9,962 nucleotides of DNA from RUG806 sp045659105. Lineage in GTDB: Bacteria; Bacillota; Clostridia; Oscillospirales; Acutalibacteraceae. Numbering within the stretch: position 1 is the stretch's first letter; every line of letters begins with the position of its first letter. A model generated the notes under the pieces. It had not been told where the DNA came from. It ran no database searches and saw only the letters and a list, made by a program, of their open reading frames with translations. The DNA lies in assembly GCA_045659105.1 (NCBI GenBank), contig JAZOWG010000013.1, positions 1-9,962 of the forward strand, read 5' to 3'. Shown here piece after piece: positions 5,806 to 9,962 of this stretch. The translations under genes and the position numbers were made by a program.

Positions 5806-7606
5806 TAAGAGCGGTAAAGTAAAGGAGAATGCAAACGCACTTAAAAACTACATATATATGCTGAAATTCATAGGCCGTCATACACCTTATATGCTTTTCG
5901 GCTACATCTTTTACGATGTTCTTGCAAATCTTCCCTGGACACTTTCAAACGTTGTGCTTCTTAAATACATAATTGACGTTGTTACCGAAGGCACGGGGTA
6001 TGAAAGAATTCTTTACGTGCTTATTGCCTTTGTTGTTTTCGTTGTAATAACAAATCTTCTTACAACGACCTTTTACGAGGTATCTCTTCCGAAGCAGAAG
6101 GAAAAGCTTTATTTCAGTATATATAAAACGATATATGAAAAAGCCGCAAAAATGGACTATGAGGCTTATGATAATCCCGAATACTATAATGACCTTGTCC
6201 TTGCTATGAACTCGATGAATGACAGAGCATACAATGTGCTTTCCAATGCACAGGATATAATCTCACATTCTGTCGGTGTTCTTACAATTGGTGCGGTTAT
6301 TGTTACAATTGACCCTGCCTGTTTTATTTTTGTTCTTCTGTGCGTTGCAATTATGACTCCCATAGGCCGTCTTATTGCAAAGGTAAATGTTGACCGTACG
6401 GAGGCTATGACTCCTCTTGACAGAAAAAACCTTTATTTCAGCCGTGTTTTCTATCTGCAGGACTACGCTAAGGAATTAAGACTTTCCGGTGCAGGAAAGA
6501 TGGTTGAGAAAAGATATAACAAAAATATTACCGATCGCATAAATACAATCGCTCCTTATCTCAAACGTCAGTGGCAGCTGTATTTCTGTCAGGAATCTCT
6601 TCCTATGACACTTCTTATTTATCTCGGCATCACTCTTTTTATGGGATATAAGGCTATTGTCACGAAAGAGGTCGGCTTGGGTGATTTTGCCGCAACCTTC
6701 AACGGCGCTTCGTCAATCAGTAACAGCGTTTTCGCAATTACAAGCTGGTTTGCGATTTCCTTCCGCGAAAACGGACTTTACGTGGAAAAATTCAAACGCT
6801 TTATGAACGCAAAGGAAAAGATTATAAACGGTACGGATGAAACCGTCTATAAAAAGCCTGTTACCATCAGATTTGAAAACGTTTCCTTCAAGTATCCCGG
6901 TACTGAAAAATACGTGCTTAAAAATATAAATCTTGAAATTTCACCCTATAAGAAAATAGCTCTTGTAGGCTACAACGGAGCAGGAAAAACCACTCTTACA
7001 AACCTGCTGCTTCGCCTTTATGATGTAACCGACGGAAGAATCACAATCGACGGCAGGGACATAAGAGACTGGGATATTGCCTCTTATCACAAAAATTTTG
7101 CCGCAGTATTTCAGGATTTCTCTCTTTTCGGTGCAACACTCGGCGAAAACGTTTCAATGAACGATATTCCCGACTCCGAAAAGGTACAGGATGCCCTTAA
7201 AACCTCGGGCTTCGAAAAAGCTCTTCCCGACGGGACGGACAGCATCCTTCTTCGTGAATTTGACGATAACGGTGTATCTCTTTCCGGCGGTGAAGCACAG
7301 AAAATTGCAATTGCAAGAACTTTTTATAAGGACTGTCCATTTGCTATTCTCGATGAGCCCAGCGCAAATCTCGACCCCGTTGCCGAGTATAATCTCAATC
7401 AGTCAATGTCAAAGGCGGCAGATGACAAGACCGTTATATTTATTTCGCACCGCCTTTCAACAACGGTTATGGCAGATGAAATATTTATGCTCGAAAACGG
7501 TGAGATAATTGAGCACGGCTCCCATGATAAATTAATGGCGGCTGACGGCAAATATGCATATATGTTCCGCCTTCAGGCTGAAAAATACAGCGTGAAAGAA
7601 AATTGA
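5795..7606 (+). CDS. ABC half-exporter (permease fused to ATPase), second subunit
   Basis: A 603-residue partner of the preceding half-exporter, with a membrane domain (about 1-330) and an ATPase domain (about 350-595). Motifs are Walker A GYNGAGKTT (392-400), Q-loop Gln440, signature LSGGE (496-500), Walker B AILDEP with Glu521, and His552 in ISHRLST. Both subunits therefore carry complete catalytic sites; neither shows the degenerate site found in many heterodimeric exporters. The YDNPEYY block (about 125-131) matches the partner's YENPEFF. The GTG start at 5795 overlaps the upstream gene by 11 bases and is preceded by GAGGGGG (5779-5785), a good ribosome binding site. Twenty identical bases encode part of Walker A in both genes (5146-5165 and 6974-6993). 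Role: ATP-driven export across the cytoplasmic membrane; the cargo (drug, lipid or peptide) cannot be told from sequence. Confidence 0.93.
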   Translation: MKNNKSGKVKENANALKNYIYMLKFIGRHTPYMLFGYIFYDVLANLPWTLSNVVLLKYIIDVVTEGTGYERILYVLIAFVVFVVITNLLTTTFYEVSLPKQKEKLYFSIYKTIYEKAAKMDYEAYDNPEYYNDLVLAMNSMNDRAYNVLSNAQDIISHSVGVLTIGAVIVTIDPACFIFVLLCVAIMTPIGRLIAKVNVDRTEAMTPLDRKNLYFSRVFYLQDYAKELRLSGAGKMVEKRYNKNITDRINTIAPYLKRQWQLYFCQESLPMTLLIYLGITLFMGYKAIVTKEVGLGDFAATFNGASSISNSVFAITSWFAISFRENGLYVEKFKRFMNAKEKIINGTDETVYKKPVTIRFENVSFKYPGTEKYVLKNINLEISPYKKIALVGYNGAGKTTLTNLLLRLYDVTDGRITIDGRDIRDWDIASYHKNFAAVFQDFSLFGATLGENVSMNDIPDSEKVQDALKTSGFEKALPDGTDSILLREFDDNGVSLSGGEAQKIAIARTFYKDCPFAILDEPSANLDPVAEYNLNQSMSKAADDKTVIFISHRLSTTVMADEIFMLENGEIIEHGSHDKLMAADGKYAYMFRLQAEKYSVKEN

Positions 7607-7608
7607 TG

Positions 7609-7637
7609 TTGATTTATTCCCCCTCTTTTAATATAAT
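7609..7637 (+). promoter_or_regulatory. Promoter of the lipoprotein gene
   Basis: A -35 of TTGATT (7609-7614) and a perfect -10 TATAAT (7632-7637) with a 17-base spacer lie directly after the exporter stop codon. The lipoprotein gene can thus be transcribed alone, although no terminator separates it from the exporter genes and read-through is possible. Confidence 0.7.
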
Positions 7638-7675
7638 GAAAGTGTAAAGAAAGATTCTTTGAAAGGAGAAAGACT

Positions 7676-8050
7676 ATGAAAAAGATAATCAGTATTGCCC
7701 TTATTCTCGTTGTTCTTGTTACTGCTTTTTCTGCCTGCGGTACTCCCGTAGAGGAAAAAATTGCAGGTAAGTGGACATATCAGGAAACAATTCTCGGAAT
7801 AGTAACGGAAAAGACCTTCGTCTTCAATGCAGACGGCACCGGTACAGCTCCCGGTGAATTTACCGGTGATCTTATTCCTCTTGAAATGAAATGGTCAATC
7901 ACAGACAATGTGCTTACCGTTGACAAGACCGTAAGCAAGGAGCCTGTTTCCTATACGTTTGTACTTAAGGGAGACACTCTTACGCTCACAAAAGCAGACG
8001 GCACAGTAATTACTCTTACAAGAGCAGTTGCTCCTGTTGCTGCACAGTAA
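7676..8050 (+). CDS. Small secreted lipoprotein, lipocalin-like/DUF5640-type domain
   Basis: A 124-residue protein with a lipoprotein signal peptide: MKK, a hydrophobic core (about 4-17), and lipobox FSAC with the lipid-bearing Cys21. The mature part reads as a small beta-rich domain: GKWTY near residue 31, F-x-F-x-ADGTGT (49-57), a KWSI turn, then a YTFVLKGDTLTLT stretch (98-110). This resembles the lipocalin-like/DUF5640 lipoproteins common in Clostridia. That family call rests on pattern recognition, not a search. It would be anchored on the outer face of the cytoplasmic membrane. Ligand and role are unknown. AGGAG lies 7 bases before the ATG. It has its own promoter and terminator; its place after the exporter could be coincidental. 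Confidence 0.85.
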   Translation: MKKIISIALILVVLVTAFSACGTPVEEKIAGKWTYQETILGIVTEKTFVFNADGTGTAPGEFTGDLIPLEMKWSITDNVLTVDKTVSKEPVSYTFVLKGDTLTLTKADGTVITLTRAVAPVAAQ

Positions 8051-8062
8051 ATGATATAACTT

Positions 8063-8095
8063 CAGGCTTCGGTAAAACGGAGCCTGTTGTTTTTT
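8063..8095 (+). terminator. Intrinsic terminator after the lipoprotein gene
   Basis: CAGGCTTCG (8063-8071) pairs with CGGAGCCTG (8078-8086), 9 bp including one G-U pair, around a GTAAAA loop. It is followed by TTGTTTTTT (8087-8095). It begins 13 bases after the lipoprotein stop and should also end any read-through from the exporter genes. Confidence 0.87.
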
Positions 8096-8096
8096 G

Positions 8097-8124
8097 TTGA
8101 CATTATTCTCTTATGTGATAAAAT
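8097..8124 (+). promoter_or_regulatory. Promoter of the EutH-like/phosphoesterase unit
   Basis: TTGACA (8097-8102) and TAAAAT (8119-8124) are separated by 16 bases, with TG at 8116-8117 giving an extended -10. It starts right at the end of the preceding terminator's T-tract. The leader to the ATG at 8155 is short, about 25 bases, with no room for an attenuator or riboswitch. Confidence 0.7.
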
Positions 8125-8154
8125 TGTCATAGTAACTTTTTTTATGAGGTATTT

Positions 8155-9225
8155 ATGGAAATTTTTATCTGGGTAATGATAGGTATTGCAGCCCTTGCAG
8201 GGCTTGACAGAATATTCGGAAACAGAATCGGTCTCGGTAAGGAGCTTGAAAAGGCAGTTTCAATGATAGCGCCCCTTGCCCTTTCAATGGCAGGTATTCT
8301 GGTGCTCGCTCCGTCAATCTCGCATCTTTTGCAGAATATCAGCGGATATTTCCCCGATTTTCTTGATTTTTCAGTTGTTCCGTCTTTGATATTCGCAAAC
8401 GATATGGGCGGTGCACACCTGGCACACGACCTTGCAAAGGACGAGGCAATGGGCTATTTCAACGGACTTGTAACCGCCTCAATGATGGGTGCTACCGTTT
8501 CATTTACCATTCCTTTTTCAATTCAGGTAACTAAAAAAGAGAATCATTCCGATATTTTCTTTGGAATTCTCTGCGGTATGATTACCATCCCCGCAGGACT
8601 TCTCGTGGCTGGTCTTATAGCAGGTATTCCTGTAACCGGGCTGCTTCTTAACCTTATTCCGCTTATTCTCCTTGTTGCTGTTATCGGTGTCGGAATTATA
8701 AGGTTTGAGAAAATTACCATCAGGATTTTTTCGGGGCTTGCCCTTGTAATCAAGGCTGTTATTACGTGCGGTCTTATTTTTGGTATTATTGAGTTTTTAA
8801 CGGGAAAAGCACTTATTCCTTATATGGATAACCTCACGAATGCAATGGATATCATCATCAACATAATGTGTATTATGGCAGGAGCGCTTCCTTTGTTTTT
8901 CGTTCTCAAAAAGCTTCTTTCTCCCATGCTTAAAAGGCTCGGCGGCAAATTAGGTGTAAACGAAACCTCGGCTTTCGGTTTTCTTACTACAATCGGCACA
9001 TCCGTTCCCACCTTCGAAATGATGGATAATATGGACAAAAAGGGGATAGTGCTCAATTCCGCATTTGCCGTAAGCGCATCCTTTGCATTTGTAGATCACC
9101 TTGCATTTACCGTATCGTTTAATGAAAATTACATTCTTCCCATGATTATCGGAAAGCTGATTTCAGGTGTGCTTGCCGTTGTCGTTGCAAATATCCTCTT
9201 TGCAAGACGCAAAAAAACTGTATAA
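8155..9225 (+). CDS. eutH: EutH-family (ethanolamine permease-like) integral membrane protein
   Basis: A 356-residue, highly hydrophobic protein of about ten membrane segments. It matches the EutH family in length and in landmark blocks: LAPSISHLL near residue 51, FANDMGGAHLAHDLA at 80-94 (EutH of enterics has CDMGG followed by LAKELA here), SMMGATVSFTIP at 109-120, and a long conserved C-terminal block from FGFLTTIGTSVPTFEMM (274-290) to FVDHLAFTVSF (312-322). EutH proteins are linked to ethanolamine uptake across the cytoplasmic membrane. No ammonia-lyase, shell protein or Eut regulator is visible here, so this may be an orphan permease serving another route or substrate. The ATG at 8155 follows GAGGT with a short 4-base gap. 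The gene is followed after 13 bases by a phosphoesterase gene, probably in one operon. The family is fairly sure; the substrate is inferred. Confidence 0.87.
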   Translation: MEIFIWVMIGIAALAGLDRIFGNRIGLGKELEKAVSMIAPLALSMAGILVLAPSISHLLQNISGYFPDFLDFSVVPSLIFANDMGGAHLAHDLAKDEAMGYFNGLVTASMMGATVSFTIPFSIQVTKKENHSDIFFGILCGMITIPAGLLVAGLIAGIPVTGLLLNLIPLILLVAVIGVGIIRFEKITIRIFSGLALVIKAVITCGLIFGIIEFLTGKALIPYMDNLTNAMDIIINIMCIMAGALPLFFVLKKLLSPMLKRLGGKLGVNETSAFGFLTTIGTSVPTFEMMDNMDKKGIVLNSAFAVSASFAFVDHLAFTVSFNENYILPMIIGKLISGVLAVVVANILFARRKKTV

Positions 9226-9238
9226 AAGGTGAGTTAAT

Positions 9239-9962
9239 ATGAAGGTTCTTAAAAATCATATCCGAATAGGTATTGAAAAGCCTTTTACAGTACTTCACGC
9301 AAGCGATACTCATATTGCTTATGCTGATAGCAGAAATGACGAAAGAAAAATTAAGCTTGCCGAACAGAGAACCAATCATTTTCCCGACGCACGGGAAAAT
9401 CTTGAATTTATAAAGAATAAGGCAATTTCCGAAAACAGAACCCTTGTTTACACGGGTGATCTCATTGATTTTGTATCGGAGCTGAATATCGAAAGGGCTA
9501 AGGAATTTACCGATTCTGTTGATATTTTTATGGCTGCGGGAAATCACGAATTCAGCCTTTATCTCGGTGAAGAAAAGGAGGATGCAGCATACAGAAACAG
9601 AAGTCTTCCTAAGATTCAGAGTGTTTTTAAAAACAACATAAGATTTTCTTCAAGAAAGATTAACGGCGTTCTTTTTGTTGCTATTGATAACTCCTATTAC
9701 CTTATTGATGAAGAGCAGTTTGATTTTCTGAAGGCTGAGTGCAGTAAAGGTCTTCCCGTAATTCTCTGTATGCATACTCCTCTTTATACGCGTGAACTGT
9801 TCGACTATATGAGAGAAGGGAAGAGTGTGCCGGCGTACCTTATGTCTGTACCCGAGGAGCTTATGCAGGATTATTCCGAGGACAGATTCCTTCAGCAGAA
9901 GCAGGATGCATTAACGGCAGAGGTTTTTGATTTTATTGTAAGCAGCGATGCAATAAAGGCTC
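9239..9962 (+). CDS. Calcineurin-like metallophosphoesterase (3' end outside window)
   Basis: The frame stays open from ATG 9239 to the window end (241 codons), so the protein is incomplete. It shows metallophosphoesterase signatures in order: D-x-H (Asp23, His25) in HASDTH, GDLID (73-77, Asp74), GNHE (101-104, Asn102 and His103), and HTPLYT from His179. The final G-H-x-H metal site would lie beyond the window. There is no signal peptide, so a cytosolic enzyme is likely. Members hydrolyse phosphate mono- or diesters with two metal ions; the substrate cannot be told here. The ATG follows AAGGTGAG (9226-9233) and is 13 bases after the EutH-like stop, suggesting co-transcription. A role in releasing or using an ethanolamine-type headgroup is speculation from context. 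Confidence 0.88.
   Translation, partial: MKVLKNHIRIGIEKPFTVLHASDTHIAYADSRNDERKIKLAEQRTNHFPDARENLEFIKNKAISENRTLVYTGDLIDFVSELNIERAKEFTDSVDIFMAAGNHEFSLYLGEEKEDAAYRNRSLPKIQSVFKNNIRFSSRKINGVLFVAIDNSYYLIDEEQFDFLKAECSKGLPVILCMHTPLYTRELFDYMREGKSVPAYLMSVPEELMQDYSEDRFLQQKQDALTAEVFDFIVSSDAIKA

Noticed and set aside
9146..9547. Minus-strand open frame of 133 codons opposite the EutH-like end and the phosphoesterase start
   Set aside because: The plus strand here encodes conserved EutH and phosphoesterase motifs; the antisense frame shows no domain.
1..9962. Mobile element, CRISPR array, tRNA or rRNA gene, or riboswitch
   Set aside because: I saw no transposase or integrase gene, no regularly spaced direct repeats, no tRNA-like cloverleaf, and no leader long enough for a riboswitch. 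All gaps between genes are short and mostly filled by promoters and terminators.

Overview
The window looks like a chromosomal segment from a low-to-moderate GC Firmicute, most likely an anaerobic Clostridia-type gut bacterium. The clues are AGGAGG-type ribosome binding sites before nearly every gene, near-consensus sigma-A promoters with 16-17 base spacers, a BlaI/M56 regulator pair, a classic lipobox lipoprotein, and a clostridial-style pair of ABC half-exporters. The taxonomic call is inference; there is no rRNA or marker gene here. Coding density is high, and no gene-free stretch exceeds 300 bases (the longest is about 150 bases, at 3833-3981).

Left part, minus strand (24-3832). A standalone six-helix membrane protein (3095-3832) has its own near-perfect promoter and ends at a clear intrinsic terminator (3049-3079). 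Immediately beyond the terminator lies a BlaI-type repressor promoter with two TACAnnTGTA operators. It drives a tightly packed three-gene operon: blaI-like repressor (2611-2973), M56/BlaR1-like membrane metalloprotease with an unrecognised extracellular domain (640-2607), and a second six-helix membrane protein (24-638) that is a clear paralogue of the 3095-3832 product. No beta-lactamase or penicillin-binding protein is present, so the third gene occupies the place where a target gene would be expected.

Middle, plus strand (3982-7606). Two overlapping ABC half-transporter genes, divergent from the left block, probably form a heterodimeric exporter. Both ATPase sites look complete. No precursor peptide or modification enzyme is visible beside them.

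Right part, plus strand (7676-9962). A small lipoprotein gene with its own promoter and terminator is followed by a promoter for a two-gene unit. This unit is an EutH-family (ethanolamine permease-like) membrane protein and a calcineurin-type metallophosphoesterase that runs off the window end. No other eut genes are visible.

The most interesting candidate is the left block: a self-controlled BlaI/M56 proteolytic signalling operon with a non-beta-lactam-like sensor domain and a paralogous pair of uncharacterised membrane proteins, one inside and one outside the regulated operon.
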